DNA from: Alphaproteobacteria bacterium
GTDB taxonomy: Bacteria > Pseudomonadota > Alphaproteobacteria > Caulobacterales > Parvularculaceae
Reading direction: 5' to 3'
Length of the DNA: 46,635 nucleotides
Assembly: GCA_013151435.1 (NCBI GenBank)
Contig: JAADIH010000239.1
Location: forward strand, 1 to 46,635
Shown here: one piece after another, positions 33,920-41,931 of the stretch
Position numbering within the stretch: position 1 is the first letter of the stretch
Layout: every line of letters begins with the position of its first letter
Translations under genes and position numbers: made by a program
Notes under the pieces: generated by a model
What the model saw: the letters and a program-made list of their open reading frames with translations, nothing else
What the model was told of the DNA's origin: nothing
Databases searched by the model: none

Positions 33920-34253
33920 TGAATTTGATCAAGGCATCATCATAGTTCTCGGACGGGCGAGATCTCATTTCCGCCTCGATTTCACTAACCCAACGATCAA
34001 TCGCAGTAATGTAACCATCTAAGAAGTTAGCACTCTCACCAATTTGGTGCTTAGGTCGGCACATTTCTGCGCTCATGGCTTTCACGCCTACATGAATCGC
34101 ATCGTAGACCCGCGACAAGTCCTCTAAACTGAGATCAGACAGGGCTACGTTCCTACCTGATATTATCCGATAGCTGGTTGATTGGGGCTGGGGTCCCAAA
34201 TTGGGGCTAGCTTGATTTATTGGCTCTTGTAATTCAACATTTTGGTAGTTCAT
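33846..34253 (-). CDS. hypothetical protein of element 1
   Basis: A 135-residue soluble protein, not recognised. It has a Pro/Gln-rich N-terminus (EPINQASPNLGPQPQSTSY) and a helical remainder (SLEDLSRVYDAIHVGVKAMS, ITAIDRWVSEIEAEMRSRP). The start is well supported by AGGAG eight bases before the ATG. It lies 68 bp from the integrase 3' end on the same strand and is therefore downstream of int. Confidence 0.55.
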   Translation of the reverse strand: MNYQNVELQEPINQASPNLGPQPQSTSYRIISGRNVALSDLSLEDLSRVYDAIHVGVKAMSAEMCRPKHQIGESANFLDGYITAIDRWVSEIEAEMRSRPSENYDDALIKFNVFGGYVDGEEHLECVLELLRHTS

Positions 34254-34321
34254 CGCGTTATCTCCTTTGTTTCGCGTTGGACAAGGCCGGCGCGGCGCTG
34301 TAACGCCGCGTTCGGCTGCTT

Positions 34322-35512
34322 TTATCCGCCTTTCTTTTTCAGTGGAATTACTTCGGCAACATGTCCAGCGAGGCTTGCTGCTATGTTGCCGGCAATCTGG
34401 TCAGCGGCTGCGCGCCTTGGATCATCTGACATGTGCGCATATCGCTGCGTGGTCTGTGGTTGAGAGTGGCCGAGCAATGAGCCGATTAGCGGTAAGCTGT
34501 GACCGCTAGCCGCTGCGACGCTCGCATAACTATGTCGTAGATCGTGCAATCTAACGTCGTTGATCAACGCTGCTTTGCGAATACGCTGCCAAGGTTTTTG
34601 TAAGTTGACTAGACTGGCGCCAATTTTTGCGCCGCATATCACATGAGGATTGCCCTCAATCCGGGGTAGGGAACTGAGAACCTCAATTGCGGGGGCGGAA
34701 AGTGCAATTGTTTTCTTGCCTGTTTTGGAATCTGCAAGGCGTAACAGACCTGCACCCAAATCTACCTCAGTCCATTGTAAATTGAGAATTTCTCTGAGGC
34801 GAGCCCCTGTAAACAGCAGCAATCTTATAGCTGCAATCACATAAGGCCGTTGGCCCGCTTGTTCGACTACGCGCAATACCCGACCGAGGCGTTTTAATTC
34901 TCTTTCGGAGAGGAACCTCTCGCGTGACGTTTCCTTGAACTTTTCAACGTGATTAGACGGGTTTGAGCCATCCGCCCTAACGCCCCACACCTCAGCCATT
35001 TTGAACATATGCTGCATTAAGGACAAACATCGGTTCGCGGCGTAAGGCTTATCCCGCATGCCCAGGTGCAACCTTGTGACGTCAGCGCGGGTGATATCTT
35101 TCACCTTCATATTACCCAGAGTTGGCAATATATGGTTTCTTAGATTACGATGTTCGTCATTCACAGTCTTCGATTTTTTATGTGGTTCCGCATAGTCGGC
35201 CGTATATCTTTCAGCAAAAACCTTGAGAGTGTCTGCTTTCTGATCCGTAGTTCGTTCCGCTGCGGGATCGGCGCCTTCAAGTATCCGGCCAATTAGTTTT
35301 TTTGCTTCCTTGCGGGCGGCATCCGGTGTCCAAGGCGCTCCATGACGCCCAAAGGTTAGCCAGCGCTGAACTCCTGACCGGCGGTATTTAAGAATGTAAC
35401 TTTTAACGCCGCCTTTTGATACGCGCAGACCGAAGCCTGGGATATCGCCGTCCCATATCGTCTGGCCAGGTTTGGCGGCATCAACCCGCCGCTTTGTCAG
35501 TCTTGATCCCAT
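34322..35512 (-). CDS. tyrosine recombinase/integrase of element 1
   Basis: A 396-residue phage-type integrase. The N-terminal arm-binding domain is of the DUF4102 type (LTKRRVDAAKPGQTIWDGDI, GFGLRVSKGGVKSYILKYR), followed by a SAM-like core-binding domain and the catalytic domain. Catalytic residues are visible: Arg in TGARLREIL, Lys in SKTGKK, HxxR in HDLRHSYAS, then LLGHSQPQTTQRYAH with His and the nucleophilic Tyr. The ATG at 35512 has AGGT upstream; a GTG at 35533 would add seven residues. This DUF4102 family commonly targets tRNA or tmRNA genes. It lies 160 bp from the right att, consistent with being the enzyme that inserted element 1 at tRNA-Asn. Confidence 0.92.
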   Translation of the reverse strand: MGSRLTKRRVDAAKPGQTIWDGDIPGFGLRVSKGGVKSYILKYRRSGVQRWLTFGRHGAPWTPDAARKEAKKLIGRILEGADPAAERTTDQKADTLKVFAERYTADYAEPHKKSKTVNDEHRNLRNHILPTLGNMKVKDITRADVTRLHLGMRDKPYAANRCLSLMQHMFKMAEVWGVRADGSNPSNHVEKFKETSRERFLSERELKRLGRVLRVVEQAGQRPYVIAAIRLLLFTGARLREILNLQWTEVDLGAGLLRLADSKTGKKTIALSAPAIEVLSSLPRIEGNPHVICGAKIGASLVNLQKPWQRIRKAALINDVRLHDLRHSYASVAAASGHSLPLIGSLLGHSQPQTTQRYAHMSDDPRRAAADQIAGNIAASLAGHVAEVIPLKKKGG

Positions 35513-35552
35513 GCGACACCTGCTTGGGAGCACAGACAGAAAATCTCTTCAT

Positions 35553-35569
35553 GCTACCACTGCGCTACC
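35553..35569. repeat. arm-like 17-bp site, right copy
   Basis: GCTACCACTGCGCTACC, 15/17 identical to 13751-13767 and likewise just inside an att site, between the integrase start and the right att core. It is a candidate integrase arm site and may also affect int transcription. Confidence 0.35.
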
Positions 35570-35674
35570 ATGCGTGAGGAAATGCTAGGAACATCAATAT
35601 CTATGAATGTTAGTGTTTACAAGGCCTGTAGGACTGTAATCTCACACCAGGAACCCCCAGCTTACATGAAACAC

Positions 35675-35724
35675 CTGACTGTTAATCAGCTTGTCACTGG
35701 TTCGAGTCCAGTCCGGGGAGCCAT
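35675..35724 (+). repeat. middle att site: attR of element 1 and attL of element 2
   Basis: 50 bp identical to 13630-13679 of tRNA-Asn. It cannot be a tRNA itself, as the 5' half is missing. The last 16 bp (CAGTCCGGGGAGCCAT, 35709-35724) recur at 44664-44679. On the minus strand it encodes the last residues of the second integrase (APRTGLEPVTS). Confidence 0.9.
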
Positions 35725-36864
35725 GCTGGTCCATGAACCTTTTCCTTTCAATGACTTAGTGCTGATAAAAGTCCCATCCTTCGCAATGTCGATTTTGGGC
35801 GGGACTATTTCGACCTGTTTTTCGCCTCTTGTCCAGAGGCGCATTGCGTCATCGGCTAACTTTTCGCGATCGCGGGCGCGAATGTACTGCTCAAACACCT
35901 GAATTGAGTCATGGCCGGTGATCGCCGTCGCCTGGGCCGAACTGCACCCGGCTTCAACCAACATCACTGACGCTGCTTTTCTCAAACCATGGCAAGAACA
36001 ATGCGGCAGACCTGCTTCGACGCACCATGCCTTAAATCGACCGCCGAATGATTCACGCGAGCCCCAGGGACGTCCGAACCGTGTGGTCAGAAACGTCAGA
36101 TCACCGATCTTCGCCGCGTTGATACTGACGGCAAGGTATGGATGTATCGGAATCGAAACGCGCGTTCCTTTCGTGTGGGCTGTTTTCTTCGGTGTAAAGC
36201 TCAACCGGCCGGACTTTATGTGCTGGCGCCCCAATTCAAAAGCATCATCACGTCGCACACCCGTGTAGAGCATGAGGTCGAGTGCTAGGCGCTGTTGCGT
36301 ACCAAGCGGAAACATATTTTCAAACTTTTCAATCTCTTCGAGCGTCCAGGTGTGATAGCCCTTGCTGCGGATTTTCAATAGCTTCACGTCGCGCGCGGGA
36401 TTGGTATCCATATAGCCATATTCAACCGCGAAGCTGAAAAGCTGGCGCAGCGCCTTAATAAACCCGTTTGCGCCATGCGGTTTTTCCGCTCGCTTATTAC
36501 GCATCGCACGGATATGCTTTGGCTTTATTTTCCGCACCGGCAATTCAGCGCATTTCTCCCGAATCGGATCAAGCGTCAATCGGCGCCGGTAACGCGTATC
36601 AGGATTAAGCGCCCGATACTCCGGCGATTGATAATACTCAACGCAAAGCCGGTCGAAAGTTCCCGCCGCCGGTAAGCCGCCGCGATATTTCGGTTGCTCG
36701 CGCGGCTTCAGCTTGCCCTGTTTTACGGCCTGATAGTCCGTCCAGAACTCTTCTTCAAAAAGTGGGCCGCGAAGCCTAATCTTTTTCTTGCCCGGCTCGC
36801 GATAATAGATGCGCGCGTTGCCGTGCCTATCATAATCAACGATGATATATTTCGGTTTTTTCAC
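35686..36864 (-). CDS. tyrosine recombinase/integrase of element 2
   Basis: A 392-residue phage-type integrase. It starts KKPKYIIVDYDRHGNARIYY (arm-binding region) and its catalytic domain shows Arg in TGVRRDDAFEL, HGLRKAASVM for HxxR, and GHDSIQVFEQYI with the final Tyr. The tail MAPRTGLEPVTS is encoded by the tRNA-derived att core, a known trait of integrases whose gene abuts the attachment site. The GTG at 36864 overlaps the stop of the AlpA-like gene as GTGA, supporting this start over the TTG at 36882. It is the last gene of the capsid operon in the integrated state. In the circular form its tail would change (see findings). Confidence 0.92.
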   Translation of the reverse strand: MKKPKYIIVDYDRHGNARIYYREPGKKKIRLRGPLFEEEFWTDYQAVKQGKLKPREQPKYRGGLPAAGTFDRLCVEYYQSPEYRALNPDTRYRRRLTLDPIREKCAELPVRKIKPKHIRAMRNKRAEKPHGANGFIKALRQLFSFAVEYGYMDTNPARDVKLLKIRSKGYHTWTLEEIEKFENMFPLGTQQRLALDLMLYTGVRRDDAFELGRQHIKSGRLSFTPKKTAHTKGTRVSIPIHPYLAVSINAAKIGDLTFLTTRFGRPWGSRESFGGRFKAWCVEAGLPHCSCHGLRKAASVMLVEAGCSSAQATAITGHDSIQVFEQYIRARDREKLADDAMRLWTRGEKQVEIVPPKIDIAKDGTFISTKSLKGKGSWTSMAPRTGLEPVTS

Positions 36865-37106
36865 GCGGCTATTTTGTCCCAAGGGTTTTCGCCTTCGTCA
36901 TCTTCCCCGTCATGTGGCAACGCGTCGAAGGCGTCGTCAAGTTCTCTGCAGTCCCAAACCTTGCGACAATCAATCCGCCGTGCTCTTGGCATGCGGCCAT
37001 CCTTGACCATTTCATCAAATTTAGTGACGCCGACGCCAATATATTTCGCCGCCAGCGACCGGCTCATGCCGCGCGGCCACAAACCAGCTGGAACATGTTT
37101 TATCAT
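36861..37106 (-). CDS. AlpA/excisionase-like helix-turn-helix protein of element 2
   Basis: An 81-residue MerR/Xis-type DNA-binding protein: GMSRSLAAKYIGVGVTKFDE for the helix-turn-helix, then MVKDGRMPRARRIDCRKVWD, matching the wing and the xRxDxRxVWDxxxLD ending often seen in phage HTH proteins, and an acidic tail. Its ATG overlaps the portal stop as ATGA and its own stop overlaps the integrase start as GTGA, so it is translationally tied to both. It could act as excisionase or transcriptional activator for element 2. Confidence 0.75.
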   Translation of the reverse strand: MIKHVPAGLWPRGMSRSLAAKYIGVGVTKFDEMVKDGRMPRARRIDCRKVWDCRELDDAFDALPHDGEDDEGENPWDKIAA

Positions 37107-38350
37107 GTCATACCCTCCGCCAGCTCGCCTGGCGGTGTTCCGTCCATCTCCGGTCGGGAATTCCAGCCCTCAACTTCGCGGACCTCGTTGGCCGTTAGAA
37201 TGTTGTTTTTCACGGCTATTTCATGGGCTTGCCAACGCGCCTCTGGGTCGCTGCGCAAGAGCGATGTCATGTCGAATTCGATTTCGTGCGTCGCGCGCTC
37301 CGATTCGGAAAACAATGAACGCCGGATCGTTTCTTCCAGCTTGCGCACCCAGGGCATGAGCGTGAACTGTCCGAACCAGCGGCCGGCGCTTTGGCTGTTG
37401 GTGAATGTGTTATGCGTGTAGTCCCCGATGATCGGCGGCGGCACTTGGAAGATGCGCGCGATTTCCTCGACCGTGAACCGGCGCGCGGAGATCATTTCGA
37501 GATTTTCCGGCGTGATATTCAACGGCGTAAAGACCGCACTACCGGTGACCAGCGCCACTTCGCCAGCGTTCCGCACACCCTGCCACACTTCCTTCAGATT
37601 CGTGAGCAAACGGGTTACCTCTTCTTCCGTCACCTCATCCTTGATCGATAAAATCCCGCCTGGCGCCGCCTGATTTTCGTAAATATGAGCGCCATAGGAT
37701 TCTTGAGCAATCCCGGCGCGAACAGGCGACGCGCAGCGCGACAGGCGCGATCGACCAATTAATCCGTCATCAGAGCGATCCCGAAGATGCAGAACGTCGC
37801 TGTCAAGAAGCCGCCGCATTTTTCCCGTTCCGCCATAGATCGAATTGATGTCGCTGACGTCATACACGAGGCGCCCGGATTTCAGCAGAACCGGGGTCAC
37901 ATTGCGCCAGGGAATGATGATTAGCGCCTTGATGCGGCCAGACCGGTCGCTTACGATTTCGACGAGGCCATTTCCATGAGCGAGGGTTTCAGAGACGAGC
38001 ATTTCCAAAAAATCAGGGAACGCCTGATGCGCATTCGGCCCTTCACGAATCAACCGCGCGACCGGATGATCATTGTCGATTTCACGGCCATCGCCGCCCC
38101 TTTTATAGATATAGACCGGGAAGCTCGCCAACGCGCCGGCGATTGCCGCGATGCAAGCGCTATAGGCTGCGAGGTTTTCTGCAATACGCGGCGTCATCAT
38201 TGCGCGGCCGTCGATTACCGCGTCAAAGCCGCCATGGGTGCCGGCCAGCGCCTGCCATGACAGATCGGCGCCGCGCGTCTCAACCGGCGGTTCGGCTTTT
38301 GCGGGCGGCGCCGGGTCGATGCGCTCGGCAATGCGCCGGATCAATCCCAT
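37103..38350 (-). CDS. HK97-family phage portal protein
   Basis: A 415-residue portal, the dodecameric ring at the capsid vertex through which DNA passes. Recognisable parts are RMLRRL-like starts (here MGLIRRIAERI), DNDHPVARLIREGPN, LAHGNGLVEIVSDRSGRIKA, RRFTVEEIARIFQVPPPIIG and the NTFTNSQ clip region. This is the normal size for the family. The start at 38350 is chosen because it overlaps the protease stop as TAATG and has GGAG eight bases upstream; the longer frame to 38482 runs antisense-like through the protease. The order of transcription is capsid, protease, portal, the reverse of the usual portal, protease, capsid. Confidence 0.92.
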   Translation of the reverse strand: MGLIRRIAERIDPAPPAKAEPPVETRGADLSWQALAGTHGGFDAVIDGRAMMTPRIAENLAAYSACIAAIAGALASFPVYIYKRGGDGREIDNDHPVARLIREGPNAHQAFPDFLEMLVSETLAHGNGLVEIVSDRSGRIKALIIIPWRNVTPVLLKSGRLVYDVSDINSIYGGTGKMRRLLDSDVLHLRDRSDDGLIGRSRLSRCASPVRAGIAQESYGAHIYENQAAPGGILSIKDEVTEEEVTRLLTNLKEVWQGVRNAGEVALVTGSAVFTPLNITPENLEMISARRFTVEEIARIFQVPPPIIGDYTHNTFTNSQSAGRWFGQFTLMPWVRKLEETIRRSLFSESERATHEIEFDMTSLLRSDPEARWQAHEIAVKNNILTANEVREVEGWNSRPEMDGTPPGELAEGMT

Positions 38351-38919
38351 TAGAGCGTCTCCAGATAGCGGCGAAGGGCGTCGAGGCGCGGCGTCGGGCA
38401 GGAACGACTGGAGACAAGCTGCCCTGCGGCCGGACGCGGCCATTGCCGCGCCTCGACTGAGGTTTCCGCATAGGCCGGCCATGCAGAAACAACACTGATT
38501 TCGAGGAGCTTGGCGCGTTCAATCACGCGTATTTCCCCGTCTTTTGATTCCTGTTCGACGATGAAGCCGATTGAGGCGCCGCCGAGATCGCCGCGCATGG
38601 CGAGCGCCAGGGCGTCACGCCCGGCGCCGGTGTTGGGCACGGCAATATCGAAAGCGAGGCCTTGAGGCTCATCACTGAGCTGCAGAGTCTTTGAGCGTGT
38701 GCGGCCAAGCACGCGGGTCGGATCGTGATCGAGGAGGGCGAGAATGTCCGCGCCGTCGCCAATCGATTCCGCGAACGCATCTGGGGCGATGCGTTCGCGA
38801 AACGGACCGATATCGGCGACGACGCCATAGCGCGCAGCGAAGCCGATAAGCCGTCTGGCGCTGGCGCGGGTGTCGGTGAGGATTTCCGCCGAGAAACGCT
38901 GTTCGATTTTGCCGGTCAT
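38350..38919 (-). CDS. HK97-family prohead protease (S78)
   Basis: A 189-residue capsid-maturation protease. It shows the family start-like RFSAEILTDTRASARRLIGF, then PFRERIAPDAFAES, the catalytic histidine in LALLDHDPTRVLGR, and the serine in GDLGGASIGFIVE. This protease cleaves the delta domain from the capsid protein during prohead maturation. The ATG at 38919 follows GGCGGAGATC. The gene begins 14 bp after the capsid stop and overlaps the portal start by one base of its TAA stop, so the three genes are translated as a set. Confidence 0.9.
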   Translation of the reverse strand: MTGKIEQRFSAEILTDTRASARRLIGFAARYGVVADIGPFRERIAPDAFAESIGDGADILALLDHDPTRVLGRTRSKTLQLSDEPQGLAFDIAVPNTGAGRDALALAMRGDLGGASIGFIVEQESKDGEIRVIERAKLLEISVVSAWPAYAETSVEARQWPRPAAGQLVSSRSCPTPRLDALRRYLETL

Positions 38920-38932
38920 GATCTCCGCCCCC

Positions 38933-40207
38933 CTATGCGGCCGGGAAGTCGGTCGCGGCGGCGAAGGATTCGATGTGGCGCACCGCAATATCGGCGGTGA
39001 GCATGCCGCGGACGCTGACATTGCCTTTTGAATAGGCGGTCGATTCGTATGGGTTCACGAGCAAATCAAAGGCCGAAAAGTAGCCGATGAAAAGATCAGA
39101 CCACTGACCGAATATGATTGATGTTTCATCCGGCGTCGGTACGGTATCGATCGGCACCAGCGTCGAACGCGAGACCGGATAACCCGCCAGGCTGTCTGGC
39201 GCCTCCATCACCATCACCGAATCGGTGGAGGCGACTTTCGGCGTCTCACGCAATTTCTTGGCGACCAGCGGGCGCATGACAAAGCCGTTGCCCTGGGCGT
39301 CGGCTTCCTCGACGATGTTGATCAGATCGAGAATGTTGGACCAACTCGGTGTCGCCATTGAGACGCTAGTGTCGATCCCGGCGGCGATCAAACCCGTTGG
39401 CTCATTCGTCCCGCCGCCGACCAGCGCCGCCGCATCGAGGGCGCGCGCCAGAACCGCGGCAAAGTCGCTGCGAATCAACTGTTCGATATCCGGAGTCGAT
39501 TGCATCAGCATATTACGAGAAAATTCCGTCAGTGCACCGACATGTTTCGGAGCCAAGGAAATTTTATCGAAGGCCTGGTCCGAGGCGGTGAGGGCGGTGT
39601 TCTCGGCCACCCAACCTGAAACGGCGCTGGTTTTGAGGAGCGGAATATCCACATTCCCGACAAGCCCAGAGAGCACCGTCGCGCCGCGCTGTTGCGTCAC
39701 CAGTTGGCTGCGCAAAATATCGATGAAGTGCTCGCCGAGAAAATCGGTGGCGATGATATTGGTGCCCGGTCCGCCCGCCGGGGCGGTTGTGGTAACGACG
39801 CGTTTTTCAAAAACCTGCATCGGCACGGCGAGGCCCTGGAAAGCGCCGCCGGCATTGCGGCGCTTGATCTCGCCCGAGGCTTCACGCTCGAAGGCGTCAT
39901 CCACATCGAGACCGGCGGCGCCGGCCATCGCGCGCACCAGGGAATATCGAGTGCGGATTTCACGGTCGAAATTGTGATCCTTGTCGCCGGCGATGACCTC
40001 GCCGCCAGCGCGGCGGTCGGCTTCATCGATCAGCTTTTGCCGGTCCTCCTGCTTTTCGACAAGCTCAAGTTCGCCTTTCAGGATGTCAAATTTTTTCGAC
40101 TGTGTTTCGGAAAGATCGCCGCCCTTGTCGCTTTCCGGCGCATCATTTATGGCGCGCATTTGGGCAACAAGGGCGGCTCTCTTTTCCCTAAGCTCTCTGA
40201 GCTTCAT
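38933..40207 (-). CDS. HK97-family phage major capsid protein
   Basis: A 424-residue capsid precursor. The N-terminal about 110 residues are a charged coiled-coil delta domain (KLRELREKRAALVAQMRAIN...), removed by the protease in the family. The HK97 fold body follows, with PTDFLGEHFIDILR-like E-loop region (here IIATDFLGEHFIDILRSQLV), ENTALTASDQAFDKISLAPK, VGGGTNEPTGLI and a C-terminal GYFSAFDLLVNPYESTAY. The start has GGAG eight bases upstream. It is the first gene of the capsid, protease, portal, alpA, int chain. Capsid size cannot be deduced, but a 9-kb genome would need a small shell or several copies packaged. Confidence 0.93.
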   Translation of the reverse strand: MKLRELREKRAALVAQMRAINDAPESDKGGDLSETQSKKFDILKGELELVEKQEDRQKLIDEADRRAGGEVIAGDKDHNFDREIRTRYSLVRAMAGAAGLDVDDAFEREASGEIKRRNAGGAFQGLAVPMQVFEKRVVTTTAPAGGPGTNIIATDFLGEHFIDILRSQLVTQQRGATVLSGLVGNVDIPLLKTSAVSGWVAENTALTASDQAFDKISLAPKHVGALTEFSRNMLMQSTPDIEQLIRSDFAAVLARALDAAALVGGGTNEPTGLIAAGIDTSVSMATPSWSNILDLINIVEEADAQGNGFVMRPLVAKKLRETPKVASTDSVMVMEAPDSLAGYPVSRSTLVPIDTVPTPDETSIIFGQWSDLFIGYFSAFDLLVNPYESTAYSKGNVSVRGMLTADIAVRHIESFAAATDFPAA

Positions 40208-40316
40208 GGGGCATTCTCCATCTAAGGGGGACGGCCGGCATCATCGCGACGCTGGTAAAACCGTCAGGCTACTGCGCAATTTCCTCTATCAGAGGCGGAC
40301 CCGCAGCGATCCGATT

Positions 40317-40583
40317 CTAGTTAATCCGCCTCCTTACCTGTGGCATGGCGAAAAGCTTTGGCGAATAGTGTAAAAGTAAGTAACCCATTACGGGCCATGG
40401 CAGGCCGACCATTTCCGCAGCGTCTTCGAGCGTGAAAAACTCTCCGATTTCTATCCGGTCAAATAACTCACTGCAGCGTTGCTCAAATCCCGGTGTAGAT
40501 ATGCGATCAAGAAAATTGTGGCTCGAAAAATACGCGCAAATAACTTCGATATCGGGAATTTTGTCACTTACTGGGGCTTTCAT
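40317..40583 (-). CDS. hypothetical small protein, possible DNA-binding
   Basis: An 88-residue protein. The stretch EIGEFFTLEDAAEMVGLPWP resembles a short helix-turn-helix (LEDAAEMVGL). The rest is aromatic-rich. It has an excellent ribosome site (GAGGAG five bases before ATG), and its start overlaps the stop of the upstream MerR-like gene as ATGA. It lies 110 bp before the capsid gene, a place where a regulator or a scaffold-type cofactor of the capsid operon could sit. The family is unknown. Confidence 0.5.
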   Translation of the reverse strand: MKAPVSDKIPDIEVICAYFSSHNFLDRISTPGFEQRCSELFDRIEIGEFFTLEDAAEMVGLPWPVMGYLLLHYSPKLFAMPQVRRRIN

Positions 40584-41059
40584 TTCTTCTCCTCGGCCGT
40601 AAGTGCGTCGTCGACGTCGTGAATAAGATTTGAGAGAGGAAGAAAAATCGCCGCGTGACCGCCGAGAGCGGTCAATTTCGGAGCGGCTGCAAAGAAGTCG
40701 TCGGCATAGTAAGTTTCGAATTCATGCCTGTTTTTGCTGTTGCCTTCATCCGACGGGCGGTAAACCCACACTATGAGCCGCCGGGTGTGACCAGGCGCGA
40801 TTTGACTATCTTTCAAGTCCGTGACGATGGCGCCCGCCAGTTCGACCGCCAGCGACGGGGGTGTTTTTGCAACACGCACCAACTCAGCAACGACTCTGAG
40901 CTGAATGATTTCCCGGCGCGAATAGACATATCGTCCCGTTGCATGCAGCTTGCCGAGGTCGTTGAAAAGCTCCCTTTGCCGCCATTGAAGGATGGCGCGT
41001 GCATCAAGCCCGGAGCCGACGACGGCCGATTTGTGATTGTATTCACGATTCATACTCAT
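40580..41059 (-). CDS. MerR-like transcriptional regulator candidate of element 2
   Basis: A 159-residue protein. The segment RAILQWRQRELFNDLGKLHA followed by GRYVYSRREIIQLRVVAELV fits a MerR-type winged helix (GxRxYSxxDIxxLRxIxxL pattern). The C-terminal part (VWVYRPSDEGNSKNRHEFET) is unlike metal-binding MerR domains. It may control the capsid operon that follows. Two ATGs, 41059 and 41053, are possible and neither has a strong ribosome site. It is divergent from the plus-strand cargo ORF at 41148 across 88 bp. Confidence 0.55.
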   Translation of the reverse strand: MSMNREYNHKSAVVGSGLDARAILQWRQRELFNDLGKLHATGRYVYSRREIIQLRVVAELVRVAKTPPSLAVELAGAIVTDLKDSQIAPGHTRRLIVWVYRPSDEGNSKNRHEFETYYADDFFAAAPKLTALGGHAAIFLPLSNLIHDVDDALTAEEKK

Positions 41060-41147
41060 GTGAGTATCACATACGCATACGCTGCGCAAGAGAGTCTTTT
41101 CAAGGCAGCGATGATTTCCGAATCATCCACAAATGCCATGATCAGAC

Positions 41148-41378
41148 ATGCCGGCGAGAATTGATGTGAAATCGAAAGAAGAACTAGAAAAGGAATGGTG
41201 GGATGCCTGGTGGGAGGCCGACTATTCTTGGGAGGGTTTGAAAGAGAAAGTTGTCGTCGGGGGAAAGTACGAATCGCAATGGCTCCGAATCGCTCGTAAC
41301 TTTCACAAATGTCAAACCTTCAACATGTTCCTGGCTTTTGCTCAAATTGCGGCCTGTTCCCGTCGACCTTTAAACTAG
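41148..41378 (+). CDS. hypothetical small Trp-rich protein
   Basis: A 76-residue frame with an unusual tryptophan cluster (EKEWWDAWWEADYSWEGL), then KEKVVVGGKYESQWLRIARN. No family is recognised. Its last 70 bases overlap the next ORF in another frame, and the final 25 or so residues look unlike the rest, so the two ORFs might once have been one gene split by a frameshift. There is no clear ribosome site. Confidence 0.4.
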   Translation: MPARIDVKSKEELEKEWWDAWWEADYSWEGLKEKVVVGGKYESQWLRIARNFHKCQTFNMFLAFAQIAACSRRPLN

Positions 41379-41863
41379 GTCCCGGCACGCACGGCCAATG
41401 GCTGAATTGCCACTCGAACTGCACAATATGCGGAAAACTTTCCTCTCTTCTCGACGGCGTCTACACGACAGACCTTCAGACCAATCTCAATATCCTCTTG
41501 GCGCCGGATACCTCGATCGAGATTCTTCAAGCACTGAAGGTGCTCGCCGAAGAAGTTGAGGCTGGCCAGGCCTCAATCGAAGAAGCCGACAAAAAGGCCG
41601 GCGAGATTTCGCCGGCTTTGCAGGGTATTTTCAGTAAATTCGGCCACGGCGCAGCAACTGTTTTCCTTGGAGTTGTTGCGGGTCTGATTGCGAATCGGAT
41701 TGACCGGCCCCGCACTTCGTCTCCCACGGTCATCGATAATTCCGTCACGGTCAATTACACACTGACAAAAAATGAATTGATGAACACGGCGGTCTGCGGG
41801 CCAGGCGGACTCAAATTTCCGCCCACGCCGCGATTAAAACCGAAGCGCCCAGCAGGTCAGTGA
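41309..41863 (+). CDS. zinc-ribbon membrane protein (hypothetical cargo)
   Basis: A 184-residue protein with two Cys pairs near the N-terminus (CSNCG and CTICG, separated by a His/Asn-rich loop), an acidic helical middle (ILQALKVLAEEVEAGQASIE) and one hydrophobic segment (FGHGAATVFLGVVAGLIANR) before a Pro/basic C-terminus. This gives a metal-binding head on a membrane anchor. The family is unknown. It is placed between the 41148 ORF and the AbiC-like gene on the plus strand, the cargo side of element 2. Confidence 0.5.
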   Translation: MSNLQHVPGFCSNCGLFPSTFKLGPGTHGQWLNCHSNCTICGKLSSLLDGVYTTDLQTNLNILLAPDTSIEILQALKVLAEEVEAGQASIEEADKKAGEISPALQGIFSKFGHGAATVFLGVVAGLIANRIDRPRTSSPTVIDNSVTVNYTLTKNELMNTAVCGPGGLKFPPTPRLKPKRPAGQ

Positions 41864-41931
41864 CGAGCTTGGTCACTGCCCGGAATGACGCACACGCCTT
41901 CACTGTACGAACACCTAATAGGAACTGACCG

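Larger units (their letters stand above)
13680..35724. mobile_element. integrated element 1 (about 22.0 kb) at tRNA-Asn
   Basis: It is bounded by 50-bp identical att repeats. A tyrosine integrase (34322-35512, minus) lies next to the right att site. It holds an AlpA/Xis-like protein, a winged-helix replication-type protein with internal direct repeats, and a TerS-like, a gp14-like and broken TerL and virion genes. The cargo is AraC regulator, autotransporter hydrolase, Y-family polymerase, SRAP and SIR2 protein. The mix of integrase, alpA, rep, small phage genes and defence-type cargo suggests a phage satellite or a decayed prophage island; its mobility is not shown. Between 13680 and 14070, apart from the arm-like site at 13751, I recognise nothing; a 59-codon Cys/His/Arg-rich frame at 13895 looks spurious. 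Confidence 0.85.

Noticed and set aside
35570-35902. Plus-strand ORF with HLTVNQLVTGSSPVRG
   Set aside because: It is the same tRNA-derived false translation, here through the middle att site, and is antisense to the integrase end.
36864-36882. TTG start for the element 2 integrase
   Set aside because: The GTG at 36864 overlaps the upstream stop as GTGA, matching the other couplings of this operon.
39225-40225. Plus-strand ORFs (39225-39977, 39692-40225) inside the capsid gene
   Set aside because: Antisense shadows of the HK97 capsid coding frame.
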